Source: Westerdykella aurantiaca (Eukaryota; Ascomycota; Dothideomycetes; Pleosporales; Sporormiaceae). From it: a DNA stretch of 64,000 nucleotides. Of this stretch, positions 45,421-56,789 are shown piece by piece. The number at the start of each line of letters is the position of its first letter. Position 1 is the stretch's first letter. The stretch covers positions 1,426,001 to 1,490,000 of the forward strand of contig JASJFJ010000003.1 in assembly GCA_030412805.1 (NCBI GenBank). Reading direction: 5' to 3'. The translations under genes and the position numbers were made by a program. A model generated the notes under the pieces. It was not told the origin of the DNA. It saw only the letters and a program-made list of their open reading frames with translations, and made no database searches.

Positions 45421-47514
45421 ATGATGATGGTACACGCTGCAGTTCAGGCGGCTCTTTTGGCCAGCTTCACGCTTTCTGTCTCTGCAGCCCCGGCCCAAAA
45501 TGGCTATGGGCGAGATATATTCGCAGTGTTGGATCCTCAGAAATGGGTAAGTCCGAATTTGTGGCCATATTCGTTGAGTCGCCTGCTCGATTACACGCGA
45601 GGTCATGCTCTCCGTCGCATGATAGCTGATCGATACAAGGTGAACCCGGACCACATGACATGGAAGGACTATCGTAACCCGCCCGGAACCAACTGGGCTG
45701 ATCCGTCGCGCAAAGGGTCCAATAGGAACTTCAATATCGCCATGATCGCCGTGGACTACCCCGATATGGATTTTGTGGTGACCAGACCTCCCCATTCTGA
45801 CATCTATGGGAATCCGCAACCCTCAGCCGCCAACTTGAAACGGCAGGATGTACCGGCCTTCTATCGCAATTTGCTTAACAATCCCAATGACCTAAACCAA
45901 GGTCATACTCTGCACGAGTATTGGATGGGGGACTCCCTCGGAAAGTATGGTGTTGATCTCACGGTCTTTGGTCCATATCGCCTTCCTCGTAAGTCATTCC
46001 AGTACGGAATCGATGATGAAGAGGGTGGTTTTAATGAACATGCTTGTCCGGAGTCGCCATGTTCGGTCGATCTCCGGACTGACGCACTGGGGGCATGGCG
46101 GGCTGATGTTGGCAATGAGACGGCTACGTCCTTCGAACTTGTCTTCATCCTCTCCGCTGGACAGGATGAGTCGTCGACGTGGCAGGAATTTGGCGAGATG
46201 AAGTTCAAGAGCAAAGAAGATGTTCCAGATGAGTTTGGCCCTCCAGGGAATAGCACTTTGCCCAATTGGGCAGACACTCGCTATGTTGAATGGACATCCT
46301 GGGCTGCTGCTTCCAATATTTGGCCCAATGCTGGTGGGGGTTCTTCCACTCAGGGCGAGAGCTCTGGCATGGCTACTTTTGCACACGAGCTCTCTCATCT
46401 TTTGGGTATCGGCGACAACTACAACAATCCATACGGAACGCCTCAGCGCCGAGCGTACTCTGGACCGTTCTCTATGCTGGACCGCGGAAGCTTCAATGGG
46501 CCAGGCGGACCCCACACCCGCTGGCAAATACCTCCTGTACAGGGCGCTTCAATGGGGTCACTCCACACTATGCGAGACAAACATCACATTGGACTTATCG
46601 CGAACGCGGTCGTTCTGCAAGCTTCTCGGGACGCACTCGCCGACTCAGGCCCCATAGTGGCTGAGATTACTGCTCGTGCAGTCGATCCCGGAACAGGTCT
46701 CATGGGCATCAACATCACCCTACCAAACGATCTTTCACCCTCTTGCAATACCTCCACGGATCCACTATGCGATGGAGGGCGTTACAACGCCTACAACGTC
46801 GAAGTCGTTGACCGCATGGGCGCCGACTCTTTCGTTCCAGACTCCGGTGTGATGATCAGCAAGAGCAAGTTCGGAAATGCCCCGCAACCCTTCCAATGGG
46901 TCATCGACGCGAATCCCCAGGATATCAAAGTCGTTGATTTTGTCCGCCCTGACGGCACCCCAAAATACTACACCATCGGCGACTACCGTCAATTGTCCGA
47001 CGCGCTCTTCCACGCTGGAACGCGGTCAGGTAGCCAGTTTGAATATGTCGATAAGGCGAACAAGCTGCACTTCTATGTCATCAACATCAACCGCGACAAA
47101 TCTGGCGTCTTACGGTACACCGTTGGCGTCCGCTCTCTGGCTGGCAGTGGCCCCAGCAAGCACGACGTTCAGTTGAAGAAACCCACGGAGGAGAAATACC
47201 CGAGTGGAACCCTATACACTTTTGAGTTGAAGAACAAGGGCAAGTTCGCAAAGAGCAACGCTGCTCATCCCCAGGATCTGTCCAAATATCTCAACTACGA
47301 CATCTACCGGGTGGAAGCCAAGATAGGGGGCAAGGGATGGAAAATTGTAGTCCCGAACGCACTCGCGGCTGCTGAATTTGGGAAGACTACGGAGGTGCGC
47401 GTGGCGGTAGGAGGTGAGAGTAATCGGTCGAAGGAGGCGACCGTAACTGTTACTGTGACTTCAGAGTCGGATCCTAAGGTGAACGAGGAGCAGAGGTTTA
47501 AGGTTAGAGTTTAG
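45421..47514 (+). CDS. secreted M6-like zinc metalloprotease
   Basis: The ATG at 45421 opens a clear signal peptide (MMMVHAAVQAALLASFTLSV, cleavage near SAA-APA), so the protein is secreted. The zinc site HELSHLLGIGD (HExxHxxGxxD) is that of immune-inhibitor-A/M6 metalloproteases, with ESSGMATFA just before it and a downstream RAYSGPFSMLDRGSF Met-turn-like segment (M6-type). The C-terminal half is beta-rich. A probable 93-nt intron (45547-45639, GTAAGT and a CTGAT branch) lies after QKW; removing it joins DPQKW to VNPDHMTW and gives 666 residues. As 93 is divisible by three and open, the unspliced frame is also intact, giving 697. Such proteases are typical of plant- or insect-associated and saprotrophic fungi. 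Confidence 0.9.
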   Translation: MMMVHAAVQAALLASFTLSVSAAPAQNGYGRDIFAVLDPQKWVSPNLWPYSLSRLLDYTRGHALRRMIADRYKVNPDHMTWKDYRNPPGTNWADPSRKGSNRNFNIAMIAVDYPDMDFVVTRPPHSDIYGNPQPSAANLKRQDVPAFYRNLLNNPNDLNQGHTLHEYWMGDSLGKYGVDLTVFGPYRLPRKSFQYGIDDEEGGFNEHACPESPCSVDLRTDALGAWRADVGNETATSFELVFILSAGQDESSTWQEFGEMKFKSKEDVPDEFGPPGNSTLPNWADTRYVEWTSWAAASNIWPNAGGGSSTQGESSGMATFAHELSHLLGIGDNYNNPYGTPQRRAYSGPFSMLDRGSFNGPGGPHTRWQIPPVQGASMGSLHTMRDKHHIGLIANAVVLQASRDALADSGPIVAEITARAVDPGTGLMGINITLPNDLSPSCNTSTDPLCDGGRYNAYNVEVVDRMGADSFVPDSGVMISKSKFGNAPQPFQWVIDANPQDIKVVDFVRPDGTPKYYTIGDYRQLSDALFHAGTRSGSQFEYVDKANKLHFYVININRDKSGVLRYTVGVRSLAGSGPSKHDVQLKKPTEEKYPSGTLYTFELKNKGKFAKSNAAHPQDLSKYLNYDIYRVEAKIGGKGWKIVVPNALAAAEFGKTTEVRVAVGGESNRSKEATVTVTVTSESDPKVNEEQRFKVRV

Positions 47515-47713
47515 AGGACAGGAATGGGACTTGTCACAGAGGGAAACACGATCATAGGACCTGCAACGGAAGTTGGATTGCAATGAGTAAATACACAAGG
47601 CCCTAGAGCCCAAGTATTCAAAAATCGTGGACTGTGCAAGTCGGTGGTAGTGATGTAATGATAGTTTCGGGTGGGCCTTTCAGCTAGGACAGCCCGACAT
47701 ACCATGGTCACGG

Positions 47714-48106
47714 CTACACAAGAGGTACGAATCCTTCCGGTATCCATAACCCCAAAGTCTTGTCGGCAAGCGTAATAAATACTGGGCGTCCGAGCACATT
47801 CATAGGACGGGTTGGGAACTCGATCATTTCAGTTAGCTGCTGTGCCCCTAGGTCGCTAAAGTCGAGTTTTCCGGAGGCCATCCAGCCCTTGTATTCTTGC
47901 CAATGGCCGGGATATATCTCTGCGAAAAAGCTGCCATCGAGCTTCGGCTCCGTCTGGGTAAGCGCTTTGTAGACGTCCTGCAGCTGCGCATCTGAGGCGC
48001 CGCGCGCGACCAGCTTGACGACATGGTTGAACATCTCGAGGCTAGGATCGAGCCAGTTGCCATTCGTCGCCTGGGTCTGCTTAGCACCTTGTGCGCCTTG
48101 GAGCAT
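47714..48106 (-). CDS. small hypothetical protein
   Basis: Open frame of 130 residues from the first in-frame ATG (48106). The frame continues 25 codons upstream without ATG. Amphipathic helices (SLEMFNHVVKLVARGA, AQLQDVYKAL) and a conserved-looking GRPVFITLADKTLGLWIPEGF end suggest a real small globular protein. I recognise no family. A 23-codon upstream frame begins at 48152 and overlaps this start codon, so either translation is controlled by it or a 5' exon is missing from my model. It converges on the metalloprotease gene. Confidence 0.55.
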   Translation of the reverse strand: MLQGAQGAKQTQATNGNWLDPSLEMFNHVVKLVARGASDAQLQDVYKALTQTEPKLDGSFFAEIYPGHWQEYKGWMASGKLDFSDLGAQQLTEMIEFPTRPMNVLGRPVFITLADKTLGLWIPEGFVPLV

Positions 48107-48943
48107 AGCAAGATCTTCGACCGTGTGACTCGGTGTGGGTGCACTTGTCCATGTTAGATGTTTTTTCTGTGGTGTGGGCACCCGTTGTACAGCGCCTTTA
48201 AATATATTAGCAGCTGCAGGCCCATACCCCCACGCTCGATCCGGTCGTTGTCGATGTAGAAATCACACTATCTACGTACATGGGTACATACACAAGGCCC
48301 TACAGATAGATGGTTCATCGTTTTACGGATCCTAGAACGTGGAAGTGGGTGGTGATCACGTGATGTTGGTTTGAGGCCCGGGGTGCGCCGGTACCCCGTC
48401 GCAATGGCTCAATTCAATGTTCTACCGTCGAAATCTATTAAGTCTCTCGATATGAAAAGTCCACCAGTGCTGGTACAGAGCAATGGGAGACCCCCAAATA
48501 GAGAACAGCGGGCCAAAACTTGTCCGATCTTCTCCGAACCCTCCCTGCCTGCGCCACACATTTGGCCGCCGCATCCCGCCACCCGTCCTTAAGTCCGCAA
48601 CAAAACGCCAACCCGCGATCCACGACCCCCAACCAAGATCGTGCTGGCCTGTCCTGCCCGGCCACTTTCCGTCCGCCTCCACGTCCGTCCTTCCTCCCCG
48701 GTCAGCCCATAAAACGCCAGCAGTAGCAGCAGCAGCTTCCCAGGCACCGACCTGTGGGAGACTCGCTGCACCCACACGCTATCCAAACTGACGCCGTTCA
48801 CATCCTCCCCGCTGCATCGGCTGCGGTACCTGATTTATACGCGGCGAGCAACCGTGTTAAAGACTGCCGGAGTGACGGGCGCGGGGTATACTTTTCTTGC
48901 GTTGAGTACGCCTGTGCGATTGGATTCAAAGGACTCGTCCACG
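48107..48943. other. divergent intergenic region
   Basis: Contains the promoters of the small protein (TATA-like ATATATTTAAA near 48200-48212, minus strand) and of the alpha/beta hydrolase. Several GC-rich frames overlap at 48420-48790 on both strands; none is convincing. Confidence 0.4.
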
Positions 48944-50645
48944 ATGGCCGGACCGGAAACGTCGAATGTAGATGTGCGGAGTAGGACGCAACAGAGTCCA
49001 TTGGCATCGCAGAGGGAGGCGGAGGCGGGACAGGCGCAAGCGGAGGCATCAGCGCCAGGAAGGTTTGCCAAGTGGTTTCCGCTAGGTGCAAAGGAGGGAT
49101 TCGATCAGTGGGTACGTTAGGATGACCCTGATTTGAGCAGAGTGAAGGCTGACAGTCTTTTAGTGGGCAGGTCTCTCTCCAACGGCGACTGAACATCGCG
49201 TTCTCTCCTACATTCCATATCTTCAAAAACCGCCGACACATACACAAATGAGCTCTGCGCCTGTATCCACCGCTCCTTCACAAGCTGACATTGCATCACC
49301 TGCCGCGCATTCAGAGGAACATGTTACCACGAACAGTATAAACGACCCTTACGGCCCACGAAGATGGAACTCCGAGATGGTAGAACTTTCAGGCCGCGGG
49401 CGCGCATTGAACGAATTCTCGGTTGAGCGCATAGGTGAAGAAGTGGAAGACAATCTGGTGATGCTCCATGGCTATGGCGCCGGACTGGGTTTCTTCTACC
49501 GGAACTTCGAGGCACTTTCGCGGGCCCCAGGCTGGAAAGTCTACGCGCTGGACCTTCTCGGAATGGGTAGAAGTACCAGGCCAACGTTTAGGATACACGC
49601 AAAAGACAAGCAGGGGAGAATTGAAGAGGCGGAGAACTGGTTTATCGATGCACTCGAGGAGTGGAGGATCAAGCGCGGATTGGAGCGGTTTACACTACTA
49701 GGGCATAGTCTCGGTGGTTATCTCGCCTGTGCATATGCGCTCAAGTATCCTGGTCGCCTGAACAAGTTGATTCTTGCATCACCAGTCGGTATACCGGAGG
49801 ACCCTTACGCCGTTAACGAAGACATGCCCAATCCAGAGGATCTCTCCAGGGGCAACGAAATCACGGAAGACATGGCCGCAGATGAAGCGGACAACAACAA
49901 CAGCAACAACCTCGCCAATCAACGCAAGAAACTTTCACCCCCGGATCCGAATCAAACCCCAAAGCGTAAATTGCCTGGGTGGCTCACGTATCTGTGGGAA
50001 GCAAATATGATTTCGCCTTTCTCATTCGTTCGCTGGAGTGGTCCATTGGGTCCCCGGCTTGTATCGGGGTGGACGTCGCGACGTTTTGCACATCTCCCAG
50101 AGGAAGAGGCAAAGGCATTGCATGACTACAGCTATTCCCTATTCAGACAACGGGGCAGCTCAGAGTACGCTCTTGCATACATCCTCGCACCGGGCGCATA
50201 TGCGCGCAGCCCCTTAATCCGACGTATTCAAGGCGTTGGTCGCCAGTGGATACAAGCTCACGACGCGCCCACAGTCGACGGCGACGTGCCACCCAAAACA
50301 ACCTCCACCGATAAAATTTCTCCACCATCTTTGTCAGATTCAACCACTCCCCGCCAACCAAGGAGAGAAACAGGCATTCCCATCGTTTTCATGTATGGCT
50401 CCCACGACTGGATGGATGTCTCGGGTGGTTATGCTGCCCAAGAGAAGGTCAGAAAACAACGCGAGAGAATATTAGCAACCGCATCTGAAGAAGAGCGAAA
50501 GCAGGATCATGGAGAGGCAAAGGTCGTCATAATAGATAGAGCGGGCCATCATGTTTATTTGGATGGGTGGGAGCAATTCAATCAAGTCATGTTGGAAGAG
50601 ATGGAAGATGTGAGGGAGAGATACAAGGGCCAGGGGAAGCGTTGA
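48944..50645 (+). CDS. CGI-58/Cld1-type alpha/beta hydrolase
   Basis: Two exons (48944-49111, 49164-50645) over a 52-nt intron give 549 residues. The fold elements are LHGYGAGLGFFYRN (oxyanion loop), ALDLLGMGRS, the nucleophile elbow GHSLGGY and C-terminal GHHVYLDG, which also forms the HX4D motif of the ABHD4/ABHD5 group. A hydrophilic, Asn- and Pro-rich insert of about 70 residues precedes the cap. Fungal relatives include cardiolipin-specific phospholipase Cld1 (mitochondrial) and Ict1 lysophosphatidic acid acyltransferase. The WWAGLSPTATEHRVL segment formed at the splice is the usual N-terminal block. It likely remodels phospholipids. The first exon start is the first ATG and less certain. 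Confidence 0.88.
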
Positions 50646-51273
50646 GTTAGAGGAGTGGGCTCTGTCCTTTGTATTTATAATCATACATATATGCATGATG
50701 TTTGAGCTGGTTTCCGTGTTGGTTAAAGCTTATTTGGGAAACGCTTTTGGGACAGGCTTATGGGAAAAGCTTCGAGTAGTTGTATACCACATTGATTTTT
50801 TTTTTTCGTTACTCCACTGGTTTCCGTGGTTTCCGGGATTTAGCATGATAGAAGTGTCACGAGATCGAAATGTCGGTAGTTCGGAACCTTGGAAGTCCTT
50901 CGAGGAAGCAACCTTCTCATCCATGTCGGTCTTTGTCTTCCCCGACCCCGTTCTATCCCGTCTCTGACGTACTGACTTCCGTAGGCCCCCGTGTCTTACC
51001 TGCATGACAAGCGCACATAGTTCCTGGACGGCTTGTTGTCAAGCCATATCGTCTATGCATACATGGCACAGCGTTCCTCCATCCGCGAGATGTTACATTC
51101 GCATTTGTAAGCATCATAGATGGTGTGCGCACTTAACCCTGGGAAGGTACGTAGACGTTTATAAATCACTCCTGTACACTACCAACAAGGATTCACGAAA
51201 GCTATAAAATAGAGGACAGAGCAGCAGCACTGAATACATCACAAAATCAGAACCACTCAACCGTTGCTCCAAA
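50646..51273. other. intergenic with TATA box
   Basis: No gene is seen. There is an 11-base T run near 50796-50806 and TATAAAA at 51203-51209, 65 bases before the next start codon. Confidence 0.45.
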
Positions 51274-52508
51274 ATGGCCATCCCGAAGACGTACCGCGCT
51301 TTCCGCCGTAGCACACCTCCTTACCCTCTCCAACTCACCCTTTCCACCGAGACCCTCCCTGAAAAGCTGGGCCCTCATGATGTGCTCCTCCGCATCCACG
51401 CCGTCTCTCTCAATTACCGTGACGCCGCCATGCTCCGCGAAGGCGCGTATCCGGGGACCGTCTCTCCCGGCGGAATCAGCGCGTCTGACTGCGCCGCCGA
51501 GGTTGTAGCAGTTGGAGAGCAGGTGACGAAATTCAGGGTTGGGGATCACGTGGCTCCTACTCTCAATTCGTTGGATTTGACGGGGGAGGAGAGGGTTCCG
51601 GCGGCCAAATCCCTTGGGGCCGATGATGTGGGGGTGTTGAGGGAGTGGGCGGTGTTCGGTGAGGAAGTGTTGGTCAAGTTGCCTAAGAATTCGACTTGGG
51701 AGGAGGTAGGTGCAATATCTCTAACTAGCAGAAGGGACGTCTTTGGGCGCAGTACAACTGGGACTGATAATGTAATAGGCGTCTACGATTGCATGTGCCG
51801 GAGTCACTGCATGGGCGGCCCTTGACGGATTGAGAAATCTCAAGCCGGATTCTTCTGTCCTTATTCAAGGTAGGTTCAGTCATCGCTAACCACTACCAAG
51901 TACATCACTGACGAATCGAAGGCACCGGCGGTGTCAGTCTCTTCGCTCTCCTGATCTCCCTCGCCGCCGGCATCAAGCCCATCATCACGTCGTCCTCTGA
52001 TGAAAAGCTCGAAAAGCTCAAGAAACTCGGGGACATCTTGACAATCAACTACAAGACCACTCCAGACGTTGCTGCCGAGGCTCTCCGCCTAACCGAGGGA
52101 AACGGTGTTGATTACATCGTCAACAACATTGGCCTCCCTTCTATATCGTCGGATCTCAAGACCTTGCGCAGGGGAGGCAGCATTGCGCTGATTGGGTTTT
52201 TGGGTGGCTTTGAGCCGAATCTTGACCCCAATGAGTTGTTCACGCTCATTTTCAAGGCAGCCAAACTTCAGTAAGTCGACCCCAATCTGCTTCAAATACC
52301 GGTTGAAAATTGGCCTCTGACGTTTACTTTTAGGGGCATTTTCGGTGGCTCCAGGAAGGATTTCGAGGACCTGAATCGGTTTTTGGAAGAGAATAATGTC
52401 AAGTTGGAGAACCTCATTGACAAGGTTTTCGAATTCGATGATGCGCCGAAGGCGTATGAGTATTTGGCATCGAGCAAGCATACTGGGAAGGTTGTTATCA
52501 AGGTCTGA
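51274..52508 (+). CDS. zinc-type alcohol dehydrogenase-like / quinone oxidoreductase (MDR)
   Basis: Four exons (51274-51705, 51779-51869, 51922-52270, 52334-52508) give 348 residues, normal for the medium-chain dehydrogenase family. GroES-like N-terminal domain: LLRIHAVSLNYRDAAML and VGDHVAPTL. The NAD(P)-binding domain begins with ASTIACAGVTAWAAL and QGTGGVSLFALLI across introns. The structural-zinc cysteine cluster is absent, and the catalytic ligand position reads NYRD rather than a Cys, so it probably is zinc-independent and NADPH-dependent like ZADH/quinone oxidoreductase subgroups (the NAD-linked substrate is unknown). A strong TATA box precedes it. Ordinary oxidoreductase gene outside the cluster. 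Confidence 0.92.
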
Positions 52509-52800
52509 ACACGAGGGGCAGATTCCCTCAGCGGGTTGTTTAGGATTATGGATCACCACTCAGTTCTGCGAAATAACATGATGAATTCTTCATTTGAATA
52601 GAATAATAATTTGAGAATTTGTTCAAAGTATGTATATTCATGGGTTGGGAGTAACCCGATGTTCACTCCGTTATATATGCAATAATTCCACTCAAGTAAC
52701 CACGTGTCCTCCACTCAACGGCTCATCATCATAGCGAGCTCGGATTCGGAAACGCTGGGAAAAATAACTTACCTATACCATCCATGGCACTTACTAGCTT

Positions 52801-53586
52801 CTACAAAGGTTTTGGAGTTTTGACATCGACCACCTCAGCAGGGCTGGAAGGAGAAGTGACATCCACGACCGTACCTTGTCCAAGCGACGCTTGCGTGCTG
52901 ATGGTATGCAGACTGTCACGGATGGGAAAATCAGCGTCAGACGGAGTGTGTGACATCGCACGAAGGAAACCGGCCGCACTTGGCGATCCAGGAGCAGTTC
53001 GAGGACTCCCGCCAGCGGTCGGCGTGCGAGGGGATCCTGTATTCTGGACGGCCACCAGTCGCAGAGGCTTCAGTCCAGTGCGATTGGCATTCAACAGCGC
53101 AAGAGACCTGACTCCGGACTTCTTCGGTGTGAACTCACCGCGTTGATGGATGTAGTCGCCTACTGTGGGGAACGGTCGAGACGGCGGGATTTGGATGTGC
53201 AGTCCACGCCGGTTCTTGGATCGAGACTGCGTAGGCGATACTACTCCCATCTCCATGTCGACATCATCACGAGCACGTAACTCAGGGACTCCGGTTAGCG
53301 TCGGATGTAGGGGAACTTGGGGAAACACACCACGCTCAGGTTGAGTCCAGAGTGGGCGTGGATGTGTAGCTGCGGCGCGGCGAAGGCGATAGGCATGCAG
53401 CTTCTTGACGAGGAAGAAGATGACCACACAGAAGAGTGGGACCGTGAGGGATACCACGACACTGACGATGATGACCTGTTTGGTGCTCCATGGTTCGGAG
53501 GGGCTGGCAATGTCAGTGTCGCGACGCGGTGGGGGAAGGTGGGTGATTGGATCAGTGAGGTTGATCGGGGGTCGTACCCACGGCAT
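52801..53586 (-). CDS. single-pass membrane protein, unrecognised
   Basis: Frame of 261 residues from an ATG. A short N-terminal segment with one NLT sequon is followed by a single hydrophobic helix (about 38-60, VIIVSVVVSLTVPLFCVVIF) and a basic stop-transfer KKLHAYRLRRAA. The tail is Pro/Ser/Thr-rich and low-complexity with repeated SPRT/PGSP units. No signal peptide, so type III topology with N-terminus outside is likely. Similar architecture recurs in genes at 57213, 58174 and 61639. Function unknown. Confidence 0.7.
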   Translation of the reverse strand: MPWVRPPINLTDPITHLPPPRRDTDIASPSEPWSTKQVIIVSVVVSLTVPLFCVVIFFLVKKLHAYRLRRAAATHPRPLWTQPERGVFPQVPLHPTLTGVPELRARDDVDMEMGVVSPTQSRSKNRRGLHIQIPPSRPFPTVGDYIHQRGEFTPKKSGVRSLALLNANRTGLKPLRLVAVQNTGSPRTPTAGGSPRTAPGSPSAAGFLRAMSHTPSDADFPIRDSLHTISTQASLGQGTVVDVTSPSSPAEVVDVKTPKPL

Positions 53587-54079
53587 TGTTGCTGAAAGTT
53601 TGTAGAACGTGGTGTTTCCGGAAGGGGGATGAAGTGACGGCGGCTTTCTGCGCTTGACGGGAGAGTGGCTGGGTTGAGTGCGCAGTCGTTGTTATCCTGT
53701 TGCACTGGGGAAGTGGGGAGGGATAAGGGCGCGAGAATAAATTAACGTTCCAAACAAAGAACGGTGATTGTGCATTGTTTTTTCTCGATGTACAGTATGT
53801 TTTGTATATAGCAGGTTCACAATGGATTGGATCCTCGGAGCCAAGTTGGTACACAATGCACATATTATGTTGGTAAGAATTGGCTAGTCCATGAAATTTT
53901 GAGGAACTGGCCAAGTAGTCTGCTCGAGTGGTCCTCCTGCAAAATGGTATTATCAATGACATACTAGGCCGTCTCATGTATCGTCCACGCGGGTAAGCCC
54001 CACATTGCAGCTCACTGCTAGGGGCCTATCCGGTTCCGTTGAGGCACAACCCTCTTCCATCCCCTTCCAAGGTTTCCTT
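53587..54079. other. intergenic
   Basis: An overlapping minus-strand frame (53552-53977) has no recognisable feature and is not called. Nothing else is seen. Confidence 0.35.
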
Positions 54080-54703
54080 TCAATACATTCCACCTTCATG
54101 GGGCGTTCCGAATCTCTCTTTCGAACCTTCACCGGGCTTCCTCTTCCAGCATTCCACATAAAAGACCCAGCCTTGCTCATGCCAGTCTCTAAGGTCGAGT
54201 CCTTCCTGCCCCTGATCCAGCGTCGTCGCATTCACGCTCAGATAATGGAACGGCTTCGTGACCTCGTTCCCTTCTTCGTCTTTGTCAGTATACTCCCCCT
54301 TTGGCCCCGTCACCCACACTTTCTGCACTTTAGCTCCTTCACCATCTCCGCCTGCCCATTTTCCAACATCCATCTCCGCCTGCTCCCAGCTGCCTCCCAA
54401 GCCGAACGTGTGCACACCGCAGTTCTTGCAGAAATACCACCGTATCGTGTCTTTCAACGTGTAATATCCCATCTCCTCAATATTTGAAGGGGAGGTGAGA
54501 ACGAAGTCTGCAGCAGGGTCTATGGGGCGACAATGGAAGAAGCCCATTTTGTGGCAGACGGTGCAATTGCACTTGTAGAAGCGGTTAAAGCCTTGACGGA
54601 CGGCGACGTCGGTGGCAGGTGGGAGCCGGATTTTGAAGAGGTAGGTTATGGTGCCGCAGTGGCAGGAGCCATGGTAGGCTTTTAGCTCTTTAGATGGGGA
54701 CAT
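54080..54703 (-). CDS. GFA/CENP-V zinc-binding domain protein
   Basis: Intronless, 207 residues. The family's zinc ligands are all present in order: CHC (residues 14-16), CNCTVC (about 45-50) and CKNC (about 92-95), with SCHCGTITY at the start, as in glutathione-dependent formaldehyde-activating enzyme-like (GFA) proteins. It carries an acidic loop (KGEYTDKDEEGNEVTKPFHY) before a final strand. GFA proteins catalyse or assist S-hydroxymethylglutathione formation in bacteria, but most fungal members have unknown substrates. No cluster link is apparent. Start: only ATG in front of the first ligand. Confidence 0.9.
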   Translation of the reverse strand: MSPSKELKAYHGSCHCGTITYLFKIRLPPATDVAVRQGFNRFYKCNCTVCHKMGFFHCRPIDPAADFVLTSPSNIEEMGYYTLKDTIRWYFCKNCGVHTFGLGGSWEQAEMDVGKWAGGDGEGAKVQKVWVTGPKGEYTDKDEEGNEVTKPFHYLSVNATTLDQGQEGLDLRDWHEQGWVFYVECWKRKPGEGSKERFGTPHEGGMY

Positions 54704-55130
54704 CGCTGTATTGTTGTTGTGGAGAATGATGTTAAGGAAGAGGGATGAAGATGATTTGAAATAGACCGGGAAGAAAAGGGAAGGACTTGAGAGGCCTGAT
54801 CTTCGCAGCCTTGCCGCGCTCTTTGTACCAGTTTTATATTAGAAACTACGGATTTACCGCATCTTCTATCGCAAACGAATGTGCATATTGTAAGCGATTT
54901 TATTTGTGGGATCGGCCTAGGAGTGTGCCTGACCCCGCCCTTCGGCTTGTTTGTCTTACTGTAAGAGTGCGTGTCATTGGTGCCTGCTCAACACGCGCTT
55001 TCGTGAACATCGGTGTGAAGCCGTCCTCTTCATATAACTGGCCCATTGGGCGATAAAGATGTTCGTGTCATGAAGAATAGGGACAAATATGGAAGGTAGT
55101 TGAGATAGTTGCGCTGTGGAGGCTTCAGCG
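54704..55130. other. divergent intergenic
   Basis: Promoter region of the GFA gene and the ABHD12-like gene; nothing further recognised. Confidence 0.35.
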
Positions 55131-56789
55131 ATGACGTCTGACGAATCTAACCCTTTTGGGTAAGTGCTCATCCTCGATGGGGCAGCCTCCTACAGCCCTG
55201 GAGACCCCTGGATGGCTATCTCGCAAGCCTCAACACCAAAAACGAGCAATCGCAAGCGCCCATATGAGTCTCTACAGTGCGATTGCATTGCCTTTGGCAT
55301 GCCTCAGCTGTATATGGATACCAGCCACTCTACTGTGCTGCGTCCCACGGGTCCAGAAGCAGTGGGTTCTCCATGCACCCGTGCAGTGCAGTGCACACGT
55401 TCGGGCACAACTGATGATCCATAGGATGTTGTACTTACATTGGGTGACATTCTGGCCTGGGAAATGGCTTGATGAGCCGGAACGGGCAGGATTTCTGAGT
55501 AAATATAGATCAAGCGGGAGTTTCGCCGTCTGAAGCCTCCTTCTGACAGATATAGAAAACCAAGTCGCACCGTTTCGGATAGCCACAAGGGACAGCCAGA
55601 CACTATTCGCCTGGCTCATTGCGCCCCTGGGGAAGTACTCCAAGCACGCAGGGGAGTTCATTGCGGAGAAATCGGCCCTTGACGATGGTAGTGATATCGA
55701 ATCGAGAACGGCTTTCAAACTACTCCGAGATGACCCGGATGCGCGGCTACTCATCTACTGTGTGTATTTCATTTCATCCCAACATCCTCTCTCTCTATAC
55801 TAATATTCACAATTTAGTTCATGGGGTAAGTTTTTACCCATTAACAACTACAGAAGCATAACCAACAATCCAGAATTCTGCGACCCTGGCGCAAAGCCGT
55901 CGCACTGAGGAATACAGAATGTATTCATCTGGAGCCTCTGACCGCATATTCGTTCTGGCCTTCGACTACCGCGGGTTCGGGCAGTCGACGGGGACTCCAT
56001 CGGAAACAGGTCTTTTGGAGGACGCTCATGCTGTCGTCGAGTGGGCCATAACTACAGCTAAGATCCCTCCTTCGCGGATCGTCCTCCTCGGCCATTCTCT
56101 CGGCACAGCGGTAGCCGGTGCGATTGCGCATGCCTACATCACCAAAATAGAGGCACCTGTTTCGTTTGCAGGCGTCATTTTGTGCGCCCCTTTCACGAAT
56201 TGTGGCAACGCCTTCTCAGCCTATTCGATCGGTGGCGTCTTCCCAGTCCTTGCTCCCGTCAAGCTGATCCCCAGGGTCCAATCGTGGTTTAGCTCCCGCA
56301 TGCGGGATACCTGGTTTACGGACAGGCGCCTAGTGTCTCTAATACGTCACAGCTCGCGACTTCGGCTGGTCATTGTGCACTCGATGAACGACACCACGAT
56401 GCCCTGGGACCAGTCCGAGGAGCTGTTCAGGACCGCCATCCAAGCTGCCGCGGATGGTCCCGCATCCCGAGCCTCAACACCAAGTGTTTCATCGCCGTCC
56501 GGCCCGACGCCCACCTCACTCGTTTCAAAAAATCTGACGAGCATAGATTTGGGTGAAGTGGGTCGGCAGGAGGTGTGGAGCTCAGGGAAAACGACCATTA
56601 GCAAGCTCATAGCCAAACATGGAGGTACGTAGGTCATCATACCGCAGACGCGCGCGCCAACCCAAGCCCGCGTGGACATTATGCACATGCTAAGACCCTG
56701 CAGACCACAATTCCATGATGAAGTGGTCCCCGATCTCGTTAGCCGTGCTGGAGTGCTTTGGCTTGACTAGTCTGGATGCTTTCGCGTGA
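55131..56789 (+). CDS. ABHD12-like membrane alpha/beta hydrolase
   Basis: Seven exons (55131-55159, 55257-55361, 55425-55498, 55550-55759, 55818-55825, 55874-56624, 56704-56789) add to 420 residues with all phases consistent. A membrane helix (YSAIALPLACLSCIWIPATL) is followed by a lumenal/cytosolic linker with HWVTFWPGKWLDEPERAGF, then the hydrolase: FHG oxyanion loop (partly encoded by an 8-nt micro-exon), FDYRGFGQS, nucleophile GHSLGTA, HSMNDTTMPW with the acid, and GDHNSMM with the catalytic His from the last exon. ABHD12 relatives hydrolyse monoacylglycerols or lysophosphatidylserine at the ER. Exon 1 is the least certain; the gene could start at the ATG at 55264. If the last intron were missed, the catalytic His would be lost. 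Confidence 0.85.

Noticed and set aside
48798..49247. 150-codon minus-strand frame over the first exon of the Cld1-type hydrolase
   Set aside because: The plus strand carries a supported exon joined to the hydrolase; the antisense frame has biased Pro/Ala/Ser composition.
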